9,847 bases of DNA from positions 1-9,847 of the forward strand of contig JAJXYA010000205.1 in the NCBI GenBank assembly GCA_021780795.1, in the 5' to 3' direction. Each line of letters opens with the position of its first letter. Position 1 is the stretch's first letter. The notes under the pieces were generated by a model that was not told where the DNA came from, did not search any database, and worked only from the letters and a program-made list of their open reading frames with translations. Shown here piece by piece: positions 1-6,721 of this stretch. This DNA comes from Bacillota bacterium (GTDB lineage: Bacteria > Bacillota_A > Clostridia > Clostridiales > Clostridiaceae). Position numbers and translations under genes: made by a program.

Positions 1-1
1 G

Positions 2-493
2 GAGAAAAAGTTCGACCTATTAGGTAGCTCAACAACAAATACGAATAAATACTTTAGGGTTATGAACGAAACAAGTTTACTTCAAACAGCTACTTCTACT
101 GAGCAAAGTATGACTAACATGCTTTCAGGCATTGCTATGATTTCTCTTGTTGTTGGTGGTATAGGTATAATGAATATAATGCTCGTATCTGTTATGGAGC
201 GTACTAGAGAAATCGGTATTAGAAAAGCACTTGGTGCTAGAAGAATGGCTATACTTTTACAATTCCTCATTGAAGCCGTATTTATAAGCGGCATAGGTGG
301 AATAATCGGCATAGGTGCGGGTGTTGGTGGTGCTTTACTTTTACAAACTTACAATCATACATCCATACTTTTATCTGCAAATATCTCTTTAGCAGCCTTT
401 GCTTTCTCTGCTGCTGTAGGAGTAATATTTGGATTATATCCTGCAAGTAAAGCTTCTAAACTTAGCCCAATAGATGCTTTAAGCTACGAATAA
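2..493 (+). CDS. ABC transporter permease, MacB/FtsX type (C-terminal part)
   Basis: The reading frame is open from base 2, so the gene begins before the window; the internal ATG at 62 is not the start. About 163 residues are visible. They carry the family signature of MacB-like permeases: a hydrophobic helix with [14 protein letters not shown], followed by [16 protein letters not shown], the conserved cytoplasmic segment after that helix. Two more membrane segments follow (around bases 260-345 and 385-450), then [18 protein letters not shown], the usual last residues of the family. Proteins of this class work in the cytoplasmic membrane with a separate ATPase, usually encoded just upstream, and export peptides, antibiotics or envelope substrates, often with a membrane-fusion partner. 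The substrate cannot be read from this fragment. The C terminus is of normal length, and a terminator follows 10 bases after the stop, so this is the last gene of its transcript. Confidence 0.93.
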   Translation, partial: EKKFDLLGSSTTNTNKYFRVMNETSLLQTATSTEQSMTNMLSGIAMISLVVGGIGIMNIMLVSVMERTREIGIRKALGARRMAILLQFLIEAVFISGIGGIIGIGAGVGGALLLQTYNHTSILLSANISLAAFAFSAAVGVIFGLYPASKASKLSPIDALSYE

Positions 494-502
494 AGAAAAA
501 GA

Positions 503-550
503 GGGTTGCCGCATTAGCTGATTAAATGCGACAGCCCATCTTTTATTTTA
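503..550. terminator. Bidirectional intrinsic terminator between the permease and glutamate-cysteine ligase genes
   Basis: GGGTTGCCGCATT (503-515) pairs with AATGCGACAGCCC (525-537), giving a 13-position stem with one G-U pair and one C-A mismatch. On the plus strand it is followed by TTTTATTTTA (541-550). On the minus strand the stem is followed by CTCTTTTTCTTTA, so the same hairpin can end both convergent transcripts. The ligase stop codon (543-545) lies five bases from the stem. Confidence 0.85.
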
Positions 551-1871
551 AATATTCTTTTACTTTTTCTAAGTTAAAATTAATAAAGGACTTTTCTTTA
601 ATCCCTTCAAATATTTTATTGGAAGGGATAATTTTGCTATTATTTATCATGTCTTCAGCATCTTCTACTATACTTTTAAAGCTATCTAGCGCTAAAAGCT
701 CAATTAATTTGCGCAAGTCTTTAACAGCTTCTAATGCTAATTTCTTAAAATATATTTCAGTCCCATTTTTATCTTTTAATTTTAAGCCTTCTTCTCTTCC
801 TTTTAATGCTACTAGATTAGCGTTTATATTTGATATATCATTATGTTTTTTATCTAAATCACTGTCTTCTAGAAATAGCATATACAAAATAAATAAATGG
901 ACTAAATATAAAACCTCTTTGCTTATCCCTAATCTCTCCAAAGGATTTATATCTAAAATTCTTATTTCTATGTATCTTATACCATCTTCTAATAATTCAT
1001 TGACCAAAGCATCATTATTTCCTGTCTTAATCCTTACTGGACTATAAAATTCACAGATATCTTGAAGTTCTCCTCTTTTAACTAAAGCTTCTATATCAGT
1101 TAAATATTGCTCTACTGAATCATAAGAAACATAAAAATCTTCTCTATTTTTATAACCATACTCACTATTTCTTAAGGAAATCATATTTTGAAAATAGAAG
1201 CTTTCTTTATCTAAACTTTTCCCTCTCTTAACATATTCCGCAATGAATGAACTATGAAATACAGGGCTTGCTCCTGTTAAGTATATAAGCAGCCATCTAT
1301 ACTTTATAAAATTTCGACATATTTTTAAATAGATTCTATTTTTAAAGCTTTTAAAATCTTCTCCTTCTGAAAGGATGGTATAAAGCTTTTTTATTAATTC
1401 CTCATTAAAAGAAAAATTATAATGTATCCCACTTATTAGCTGTTTCTTTTTTCCGTATTTTTCTGCAAGAACCTTTCTGAATTTTTCCTCTTCAAAGTTA
1501 CCCATTTTAGCAATTGGGATTTCTTGACCCTTTGGAAGTCTTGGTGGTGCACTTTGCATCCATAAATACTCATCATTTTCTGCAATAGTATTATAGACTT
1601 TTTCATGAAGTTTCCCTAAAAAATCATAAGTTTCTTCTAATGTACTACACACATCTGTAGCTAATTCGATTTGACTTTCTGAGAAATCAGTTTTTATGTT
1701 ATAATTTTTAAGCCTATCACCAAAAGCAGCGGGATGTGGGGTGAAAGCTAATGTGCCGTTCTTATCTACGCGGGCATTTTCTCTTTCAAGTCCAAAATTG
1801 CAACTCATTAAATAGGAATATAAATTTTCATTCTTTATTGCTTCAATTAGCTTTATATCAAATTTACTCAT
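543..1871 (-). CDS. gshA: Glutamate-cysteine ligase, stand-alone (GshA/GshF N-terminal type)
   Basis: Predicted to join glutamate and cysteine with ATP to form gamma-glutamylcysteine in the cytoplasm. The 442-residue protein shows the family blocks in order: FGLERENARVD near residues 27-36, TPHP at 44-47, TDFSESQIEL at 61-70 (acidic metal and ATP site region), SGIHYNFSF at 147-155, SLRNSEYGY at 232-240 and IEIRILDINP at 301-310. It most resembles the ligase half of bifunctional GshF (GshAB), but it stops before any ATP-grasp glutathione synthetase domain and is closed by a terminator. No glutathione synthetase gene is in the window. I chose the ATG at 1871 because GAGGTG lies just upstream; a longer frame to 1907 adds 12 residues and has no such site. 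It is the third gene of a minus-strand operon, 51 bases after metH, with no terminator or obvious promoter in the gap. The family call is firm. Whether the product is used as gamma-glutamylcysteine or passed to a synthetase elsewhere is unknown. Confidence 0.9.
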   Translation of the reverse strand: MSKFDIKLIEAIKNENLYSYLMSCNFGLERENARVDKNGTLAFTPHPAAFGDRLKNYNIKTDFSESQIELATDVCSTLEETYDFLGKLHEKVYNTIAENDEYLWMQSAPPRLPKGQEIPIAKMGNFEEEKFRKVLAEKYGKKKQLISGIHYNFSFNEELIKKLYTILSEGEDFKSFKNRIYLKICRNFIKYRWLLIYLTGASPVFHSSFIAEYVKRGKSLDKESFYFQNMISLRNSEYGYKNREDFYVSYDSVEQYLTDIEALVKRGELQDICEFYSPVRIKTGNNDALVNELLEDGIRYIEIRILDINPLERLGISKEVLYLVHLFILYMLFLEDSDLDKKHNDISNINANLVALKGREEGLKLKDKNGTEIYFKKLALEAVKDLRKLIELLALDSFKSIVEDAEDMINNSKIIPSNKIFEGIKEKSFINFNLEKVKEYLK

Positions 1872-1922
1872 TATTTCACCTCGAAATAGAAAGAATTTAC
1901 GAACCAAGTGTGCGTAATATTA

Positions 1923-4313
1923 TTAAACTCCGTAAAACTCCCTAGCTATATTTACAGATACCCTAGCATCCTTTGCATAAAAATCTGCGCCTATCATATC
2001 TGCATATTCCTGATTAAGTACTGCACCCCCTACAAAAACAGTGCAACCTAAATTAGCTTTTCTTAGGGCTTCTATTGTTGCTTCCATATTTTTTACCGTC
2101 ATAGTCATTAAAGCACTTAAGCCTATAAGCTTAATATTTTCTTTCTTTGCCGTCTCAACCACAAGTTCTATAGGTACATCTTTTCCAAGATCAACTACAT
2201 CGAAACCATAGTTTTGCAGTAATACTTTAACTATATTTTTTCCTATATCGTGAATATCACCATAAACCGTAGCTAAAATAACTTTTCCTTTAGAAACTTG
2301 TACTTCACCACTTTTTAAAATTTCATCCTTTATTACAGCAAATGAATTTTTAACTGTTTCAGCCGATTGAATAAGCTGAGGAAGGAAAAGTTCTCCCCTT
2401 TCGTATCTTTGACCAACTACATCTAACGCCGGTATCAAAAATTCATTTATTATATCCATACTATCTACGGTTTTTAATAACTCTTTTGTTTTATTTGTTG
2501 CTTCTTCTTTAAGACCACTTATTACTATTTCTTTAAGATTTTTTTCAAGCTTAGTGCCTACAGGTACTTTTTCTTCTTTTATATCTCCATACTTTTTAAT
2601 ATAATTCGTTCCCTCTTTATCTAGTGCTGTAAGCACATTAAATGCTGCTATTGTTTCCATTATTCCTTCAGCTAGGGGATTTATTATAGGCGCATCTAAT
2701 CCAGCATAAAGGGTCATTGCTAAATAAGTCTTATTTAAATTTTGCCTTGCTGGAAACCCAAAGGATACATTGCTTACTCCAAGCACAGTTTTAACCCCCA
2801 ACTCTTCTTTTACTAACGTAACAGCCTTTATTGTTTCTTTTGATTCTTCCTGCTGAAAAGAAGCTGTTAATACTAGACAATCAATTATTATATCTTTTTT
2901 GTCAATACCATACTCCTTTGCCTTTTCAACAATTTTTTGTGCTATCTCCAGTCTTTGTTCAGCTTTAGGAGGAATTCCATTTTTATCGAGTGCAAGTCCA
3001 ACAACTACAGCTCCATACTTCTTAGCTATTGGAAAAATACTTTCCATAATTTCATTTTTACCATTAACTGAATTTATAATCGGTTTACCATTATAAATTC
3101 TAACAGCATTTTCTATAACCTCTGGTACAACACTGTCTATTTGAAGTGGTAAATCCACAATAGCTTGAATTTCTTTTATAGCTTTTTTCATCAATTTACA
3201 TTCATCTATTTCTGGAAGACCTACATTTACATCTAGTATTTTAGCACCTGCTTCTTTTTGATTTATAGCTTCTGTAAGGATGTAGTCTAAGTCATTATTT
3301 TTTAGAGCTTCCTTTAGCTTCTTTTTCCCCGTTGGGTTAATTCTCTCACCTATAGGGTTTACACCTTCTCCTAAAATAGCAGTCCTAACTCCAGAAGAAA
3401 CTAAAGTATGATTTTTAAAGGTTATTTCTTTAGGTTTTAACTTTACTAACTCATCTATAACTGTTTTTATATATTTATCCGTAGTTCCGCAGCAGCCACC
3501 AATTACCGTAACCCCTAATTCAGCCATTTTTTTAACATACATAGTAAATTCCTCTGGCATTACACGGAATACTGTTTTACCATTTTCTATTGTTGGTATC
3601 CCTGCATTTGCTTGAACCATAACAGGAATAGAAGCATACTCTAATATTTTCTCTACTATAGGCAAAAGTTCCTTAGGACCTAAAGAACAATTCACCCCTA
3701 ATGCATCTACCTTAAGACCTTCTAATAATGCAACCATAGTTACTGGATCTGCTCCCGTTAATGTTCTGCCATCTTCTCCAAACGTCATAGTACAAAATAC
3801 AGGCAAACTTGAATTTTCCTTTGCAGCAAGCACTGCTGCCTTAACCTCATAAGTATCTGCCATGGTTTCAATTAAAATTACATCTGCCCCTGCATTTACT
3901 CCTGCAACAACTTGTGTTTTAAAGATTTCATAAGCCTCTTCAAATTTTAGTGTGCCCATTGGTTCTAAAAGCTGTCCAATAGGTCCAATGTCTAATGCTA
4001 TATATCTTTTTTTGTCGTTATTTTTTAGTCCTTCAATTGAAATCCTTGCATTTTTAACAGCAGCCTCAATTATTTGTGAAGCGGTATATTCTGTGTCTTT
4101 AAATTTTAATTCATTTGCACCAAAAGTATTTGTTGTTATTATATCTGAACCTGCTAGCAGATATTTTTCATGGATTTCTTGAACGATATGTGGATGTGTT
4201 ATGTTGTATATCTCCGGGATCTCTCCAGCTTTTAATCCGTTAGCTTGAAGCATAGTTCCCATTGCCCCATCAAAAAACAAAAATTTATCTTTTACTAAAA
4301 CATTATTTACCAC
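1923..4313 (-). CDS. metH: Cobalamin-dependent methionine synthase, short form without reactivation domain
   Basis: Transfers a methyl group from 5-methyltetrahydrofolate, through cobalamin, to homocysteine to make methionine in the cytoplasm. In the 796-residue numbering used here, residues 1-290 are the homocysteine-binding barrel, with zinc ligands C209 (GVNCSLGP) and C274/C275 (GGCCGTT). Residues about 315-575 form the pterin-binding barrel (NPIGERINPTGKKKLKEAL). Residues about 590-670 are the cobalamin cap. Residues about 675-796 are the cobalamin-binding fold, with the axial histidine H688 in DIHDIG, S733 in GLSAL, and GG at 762-763. The C-terminal SAM-binding reactivation domain of E. 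coli MetH is absent and is encoded separately by the preceding gene. Start: AGAAAGGATGG sits 8 bases before a GTG at 4313, which I prefer; this overlaps the upstream gene by 11 bases. The in-frame ATG at 4325 lies inside that ribosome binding site and the ATG at 4367 has none. Expression should fall when SAM binds the upstream riboswitch. Confidence 0.95.
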   Translation of the reverse strand: MVNNVLVKDKFLFFDGAMGTMLQANGLKAGEIPEIYNITHPHIVQEIHEKYLLAGSDIITTNTFGANELKFKDTEYTASQIIEAAVKNARISIEGLKNNDKKRYIALDIGPIGQLLEPMGTLKFEEAYEIFKTQVVAGVNAGADVILIETMADTYEVKAAVLAAKENSSLPVFCTMTFGEDGRTLTGADPVTMVALLEGLKVDALGVNCSLGPKELLPIVEKILEYASIPVMVQANAGIPTIENGKTVFRVMPEEFTMYVKKMAELGVTVIGGCCGTTDKYIKTVIDELVKLKPKEITFKNHTLVSSGVRTAILGEGVNPIGERINPTGKKKLKEALKNNDLDYILTEAINQKEAGAKILDVNVGLPEIDECKLMKKAIKEIQAIVDLPLQIDSVVPEVIENAVRIYNGKPIINSVNGKNEIMESIFPIAKKYGAVVVGLALDKNGIPPKAEQRLEIAQKIVEKAKEYGIDKKDIIIDCLVLTASFQQEESKETIKAVTLVKEELGVKTVLGVSNVSFGFPARQNLNKTYLAMTLYAGLDAPIINPLAEGIMETIAAFNVLTALDKEGTNYIKKYGDIKEEKVPVGTKLEKNLKEIVISGLKEEATNKTKELLKTVDSMDIINEFLIPALDVVGQRYERGELFLPQLIQSAETVKNSFAVIKDEILKSGEVQVSKGKVILATVYGDIHDIGKNIVKVLLQNYGFDVVDLGKDVPIELVVETAKKENIKLIGLSALMTMTVKNMEATIEALRKANLGCTVFVGGAVLNQEYADMIGADFYAKDARVSVNIAREFYGV

Positions 4314-4971
4314 AGTAATTACCATCCTTTCTAAACATGCAATTATTTCTATTATTACAAACTTCACAGCCTGGATGAACCCTTATGATTTCCTTGTCTT
4401 GGTATCCTATTATGGCGGTTACCGTCTTTCTTGGGAGTAAAAGAGAATTTTCAGTAACCGTTACTCCAACATATTTATAAGCACCTACAATATTTGCAAT
4501 TTCCTTTTGTACATTAATTGATAAATCGCCATATCCAGGACTATATCTATAGGTAATTCCAAGGCCTCTTAGTTTTGCTTCTTCCTTTATCTTACCTTCC
4601 ACTTCATCACATAACTCTTCAACAGCAACTGTTGCACAAGAATCTAAAATCATTGCCTTTGTCAAATTAGTTTTTTCATAATATCTAATTTTATTTTCTA
4701 TTATTACTCCAACTGTTGCAACCATAATTGCACAACTGTCAGAATTCATCAAATGCTTTTTTATATTTTCTCCTTCTAATACAAGCTTAGTTCCTTTTAC
4801 TACAATTCCATCTTTAGTTTTATCTAAATCAAAATTTTTATAAGTATACTTCTCTTTTATATATTGCTTTGCTTCTTCTATGCACTCATCAATAATTGAA
4901 TTCATTTGTTCATCAATTTTTTTGTTTTTGCCGCCTAAATATCTTATCACTTCACCTTTGTCTATATTCAT
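4303..4971 (-). CDS. Stand-alone methionine synthase reactivation (SAM-binding) domain protein
   Basis: A 222-residue protein corresponding to the C-terminal activation domain of MetH. In that family, the domain binds SAM and allows reductive methylation of cobalamin that has been oxidised to the inactive cob(II) state. Visible landmarks are SDSCAIMVATVG (77-88), the helix DSCATVAVEELCDEVE (110-125), YRYSPGYGD (141-149, matching the RxxxGY SAM-binding motif) and LLPRKTVTAIIG (178-189). The protein ends in a cysteine-rich tail, C202, C205, C211 and C220, which the E. coli domain does not have as far as I know. It is the first gene of the operon and overlaps metH, as expected for a split MetH whose two parts must meet. 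The ATG at 4971 has a strong GAGGTGAG ribosome binding site. The family assignment is well supported. The electron donor is not evident here. Confidence 0.9.
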   Translation of the reverse strand: MNIDKGEVIRYLGGKNKKIDEQMNSIIDECIEEAKQYIKEKYTYKNFDLDKTKDGIVVKGTKLVLEGENIKKHLMNSDSCAIMVATVGVIIENKIRYYEKTNLTKAMILDSCATVAVEELCDEVEGKIKEEAKLRGLGITYRYSPGYGDLSINVQKEIANIVGAYKYVGVTVTENSLLLPRKTVTAIIGYQDKEIIRVHPGCEVCNNRNNCMFRKDGNYCGK

Positions 4972-4997
4972 ATTCTCACCTCATCTTTACTAATATA

Positions 4998-5029
4998 TAA
5001 GAAAAGCTACTTTTCTTAAGAAAAGTAGC
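4998..5029 (-). terminator. Riboswitch-controlled intrinsic terminator of the metH operon
   Basis: Bases 5006-5029 form a perfect 24-base palindrome, with arms GCTACTTTTCTT and AAGAAAAGTAGC. On the minus strand it is followed directly by TTTTCTTA. It lies about 27 bases upstream of the first start codon and about 26 bases downstream of the riboswitch P1 stem, the normal place for the expression platform of an S-box leader. Its first arm is also the target of the antiterminator (5045-5057). Confidence 0.92.
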
Positions 5030-5057
5030 AAAAATACCTTTTAATTTGCTTCCTTTC
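5020..5057 (-). promoter_or_regulatory. Antiterminator pairing of the SAM riboswitch expression platform
   Basis: On the minus strand GAAAGGAAGCAAA (5045-5057) can pair with TTTGCTACTTTTC (5020-5032) at 12 of 13 positions, counting one G-U pair. The first segment overlaps the outer 3' strand of aptamer helix P1 and the second is the 5' arm of the terminator. The two structures are therefore mutually exclusive. Without SAM the antiterminator forms and transcription continues; with SAM, P1 holds the first segment and the terminator folds. The pairing is read from the sequence. The regulatory logic is that of the known S-box family. Confidence 0.8.
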
Positions 5058-5175
5058 CTATCTTCCAGAGAACACTTGTTTTTCTCTCTCTCTCTGCTGG
5101 AATTAACACCGATACATTTTGTTGCCGGTTGTTGAGCTTCATAGGGCCAGTCCCTCCACTTCTCTTGATAGTAAT
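5055..5175 (-). ncRNA. SAM-I (S-box) riboswitch aptamer
   Basis: The minus strand carries the conserved core in order: CTATCAAGAGA (P1 and start of P2), GTGGAGGGACTGGCCCTATGA (kink-turn region), AAGCTCAACAACCGG (P2/P3 junction), GGTGTTAATTCCAGCAGA (P3 return strand and J3/4), a P4 hairpin closed by CAGAGA and TCTCTG, then GGAAGATAG closing P1. Inner P1 pairs are CTATC (5167-5171) with GATAG (5058-5062). Binding of S-adenosylmethionine is expected to stabilise P1 and favour the downstream terminator, shutting off the reactivation protein, metH and gshA. The gene-free stretch 4972-5395 is accounted for by this leader, its promoter and the weaker promoter region of the small plus-strand gene. 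Confidence 0.96.
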
Positions 5176-5205
5176 AGAATCCACTATTCTTTTTTTATTA
5201 ATAAA

Positions 5206-5234
5206 ATTGTACCTATAATATATGTTTATGTCAA
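5206..5234 (-). promoter_or_regulatory. Promoter of the SAM-controlled metH operon
   Basis: On the minus strand a perfect TTGACA (5229-5234) is followed after 17 bases by TACAAT (5206-5211). This is a near-consensus housekeeping sigma promoter. The predicted start is near 5199, about 25 bases before the riboswitch P1 stem, giving a leader of roughly 228 bases to the first start codon. Confidence 0.85.
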
Positions 5235-5321
5235 TATATATACTGTAGTATTCCCATATATATTATTTGTCGAAATTTGTATTTTAATTTTTTTCATCAA
5301 TCACTATATTGTGACACCTTT

Positions 5322-5349
5322 TTGAACAATATTATTATATAATTAATAT
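5322..5349 (+). promoter_or_regulatory. Possible promoter of the small membrane-anchored protein gene
   Basis: TTGAAC (5322-5327), a 16-base gap and TAATAT (5344-5349) could form a weak housekeeping promoter 47 bases before the ATG. The surroundings are so AT-rich that other -10-like boxes exist (for example TATTAT at 5347-5352), so the exact placement is uncertain. Confidence 0.4.
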
Positions 5350-5395
5350 TATGTAAATAAATTTAGTTATTATATGTAAAAAGGTAGGGTGAATA

Positions 5396-5908
5396 ATGAT
5401 GAAAAAAGTAATATCAGCCTTTGCTATAATATCAATAATTATTTCAGTTGTTTTCGTAAAGACTTATACTTCACAACAAACTGCTGAGGTTTTATATAAA
5501 CCTAAAATATACAAATTGACTAGCATAGTTACATATAAATGTGATACCGATCTAACATTTAAAATAAAAGAACCTACTTATGAATATAAAAACATGAAAA
5601 AAATATCAGAAGAAATAGAAAACAAAAGTAGCTTATTAGGCATTACTCCAGTTTATATAGCTGATTATAAAAGTGAAGACAATAAGGAAATACAAATCGA
5701 ACAATGCGAAGCTGCTGGAAAACCCCAAAAAATATTATCTGAATCACAAAAAATATCTATAGATGGAACTGATGCATGGATATATATTTCCACCATTGCT
5801 GGAAGCACCGTGAAACAGCTTATGTTTTGGAAAAATGGAATGTATTATAAAATATCTGCTAACATTGAAACTAATGACCTTATCAATATAGCAAAATCTT
5901 TAATTTAA
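5396..5908 (+). CDS. Small membrane-anchored or secreted protein of unknown function
   Basis: The 170-residue product begins with MMKK and a single hydrophobic stretch (about residues 5-22, ISAFAIISIIISVVFV). This is a signal peptide or signal anchor without a lipobox cysteine. The remainder is hydrophilic and should lie outside the cell. It has two cysteines (C49, C104), and the C-terminal part, WIYISTIAGSTVKQLMFW followed by KNGMYYKISANIETNDLINIAKSLI-type sequence, reads like a small beta-rich domain ending in a helix. That ending recalls the C-terminal parts of some Firmicute extracytoplasmic domains of the DUF4367 kind, but I do not claim membership. Two ATGs are adjacent at 5396 and 5399; GGTAGGGTG upstream can serve either. 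It stands alone, with its own terminator, between the metH operon promoter and the convergent tetR gene. No function can be assigned. Confidence 0.78.
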   Translation: MMKKVISAFAIISIIISVVFVKTYTSQQTAEVLYKPKIYKLTSIVTYKCDTDLTFKIKEPTYEYKNMKKISEEIENKSSLLGITPVYIADYKSEDNKEIQIEQCEAAGKPQKILSESQKISIDGTDAWIYISTIAGSTVKQLMFWKNGMYYKISANIETNDLINIAKSLI

Positions 5909-5913
5909 GCCTT

Positions 5914-5952
5914 TTGCCAGCTATAATTTTATTAGTATTGCTGGCAATTTTT
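5914..5952 (+). terminator. Intrinsic terminator after the small membrane-anchored protein gene
   Basis: TTGCCAGC (5914-5921) pairs with GCTGGCAA (5940-5947), followed by TTTTT (5948-5952). The loop is long, 18 bases, but can close further by ATA/TAT. On the minus strand no T-run follows, so it should mainly serve the plus-strand gene; I see no clear terminator for tetR. Confidence 0.78.
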
Positions 5953-5974
5953 ATGTGACATAAGTAAAGACGAA

Positions 5975-6607
5975 CTAAAGTATTACCTCTTTAAGCAAGT
6001 AATATAACATATTTACTGCCTTTTCAAGATAAAGCTTCGTATCTTTTACTGTGTCATCAAATAAAATTTTATGGCACACATCATCTATCAATAAATTTGT
6101 ATAATGAAGAAACAACTCTTCATTATCTTTATTCTTGAAGGGAATATCTATTATTTTAAAAATATTTCTTATATTTTCATTACGTGAATTATCATTTTCT
6201 AATTTAATTGTAGCTATATCTTTATCTAAAAGCTCAAGTGCTGTTAAATCATCATGAAATAGTTTTGTGAAATTATGACAATTCATAATTAATTCTAAAA
6301 ACAGCTTAAAAATATTTTTAACTTTCTCCATATCTTGTAAATCTAAATTTTTATACTGTTTCCAAAATTCTTTAGTGGGATATAAAAAATTATTACTCAC
6401 CCTTTTAAGCACTTGTATATATATATCTTTTTTATCTTCAAAATATGAATATAGTGATCCTGTAGCTACATCTGCCTTTTTTGCAATATCTACCGTAGTT
6501 ATATTATAATATCCTCTTTCATTAAAAAGTTTAAACCCAGCATCTATAATTTTTTCATATTTTTCTAAAGATCTTTTTTGAGTTGGTTTTCTTACTTTCT
6601 TTTCCAT
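5975..6607 (-). CDS. TetR/AcrR-family transcriptional repressor
   Basis: A 210-residue regulator. Residues about 12-58 form the TetR DNA-binding domain: KIIDAGFKLFNERGY, then ITTVDIAKKADVATGSLYSYF (helix-turn-helix, with the usual GSLYSYF recognition helix end) and EDKKDIYIQVL. The remaining 150 residues are the helical ligand-binding and dimerisation part, which is not conserved enough to suggest a ligand. It is divergent from a DHA2-type drug exporter and shares with it an inverted repeat that covers both -35 boxes. It very likely represses the exporter and itself until a drug-like ligand binds. The ATG at 6607 is the first usable start, because a TGA and TAAs precede it in frame. Its nearest purine-rich ribosome binding site (GAAGGATGG) is about 13 bases away, longer than usual. 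Confidence 0.92.
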   Translation of the reverse strand: MEKKVRKPTQKRSLEKYEKIIDAGFKLFNERGYYNITTVDIAKKADVATGSLYSYFEDKKDIYIQVLKRVSNNFLYPTKEFWKQYKNLDLQDMEKVKNIFKLFLELIMNCHNFTKLFHDDLTALELLDKDIATIKLENDNSRNENIRNIFKIIDIPFKNKDNEELFLHYTNLLIDDVCHKILFDDTVKDTKLYLEKAVNMLYYLLKEVIL

Positions 6608-6656
6608 ACTTATTAATCAACCATCCTTCTATATACCAGGGATTTATATAATTTAA

Positions 6657-6685
6657 ATAATATAATAAAAAAAAACAAAAGTCAA
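6657..6685 (-). promoter_or_regulatory. Promoter of the tetR-family gene
   Basis: On the minus strand TTGACT (6680-6685), a 17-base T-rich spacer and TATATT (6657-6662) form a good housekeeping promoter. The start would be near 6650, about 43 bases before the ATG at 6607. The -35 box lies in the left arm of the inverted repeat 6674-6721. Confidence 0.7.
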
Positions 6686-6721
6686 TAATGTGAATTTGAT
6701 TTCATGTTATTGACTTTTGTT
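6674..6721. repeat. Long inverted repeat, likely operator for the divergent TetR-family regulator
   Basis: AACAAAAGTCAATAA (6674-6688) and TTATTGACTTTTGTT (6707-6721) are perfect 15-base inverted arms. The inner sequence TGTGAA (6689-6694) and TTCATG (6701-6706) continues the symmetry with only two non-identical positions. Each arm contains a TTGACT -35 box, one reading toward tetR and one toward the exporter gene. A TetR dimer (or two) bound here would block both promoters. The repeat is seen directly; its role as operator is inferred from position. Confidence 0.75.

Noticed and set aside
526..1047. Plus-strand open frame of 173 codons
   Set aside because: It lies antisense to the well-supported glutamate-cysteine ligase gene and begins inside the terminator hairpin; its serine- and leucine-rich composition is what an AT-rich antisense frame gives.
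1872..1922. TTACG / CGTAA stem between metH and gshA
   Set aside because: Five base pairs with a 10-base loop and no T-run; too weak to be a terminator, so the two genes are treated as one transcript.
5119..5325. Plus-strand open frame of 68 codons across the riboswitch and promoter region
   Set aside because: It is antisense to conserved riboswitch bases and to the metH operon promoter, has no ribosome binding site, and its sequence is explained by the RNA element.
5306..5332. Inverted repeat ATATTGT / ACAATAT around the possible promoter of the small plus-strand gene
   Set aside because: The arms are only seven bases, nearly all A and T, with a 13-base gap; in sequence this AT-rich it is expected by chance and no regulator is nearby.
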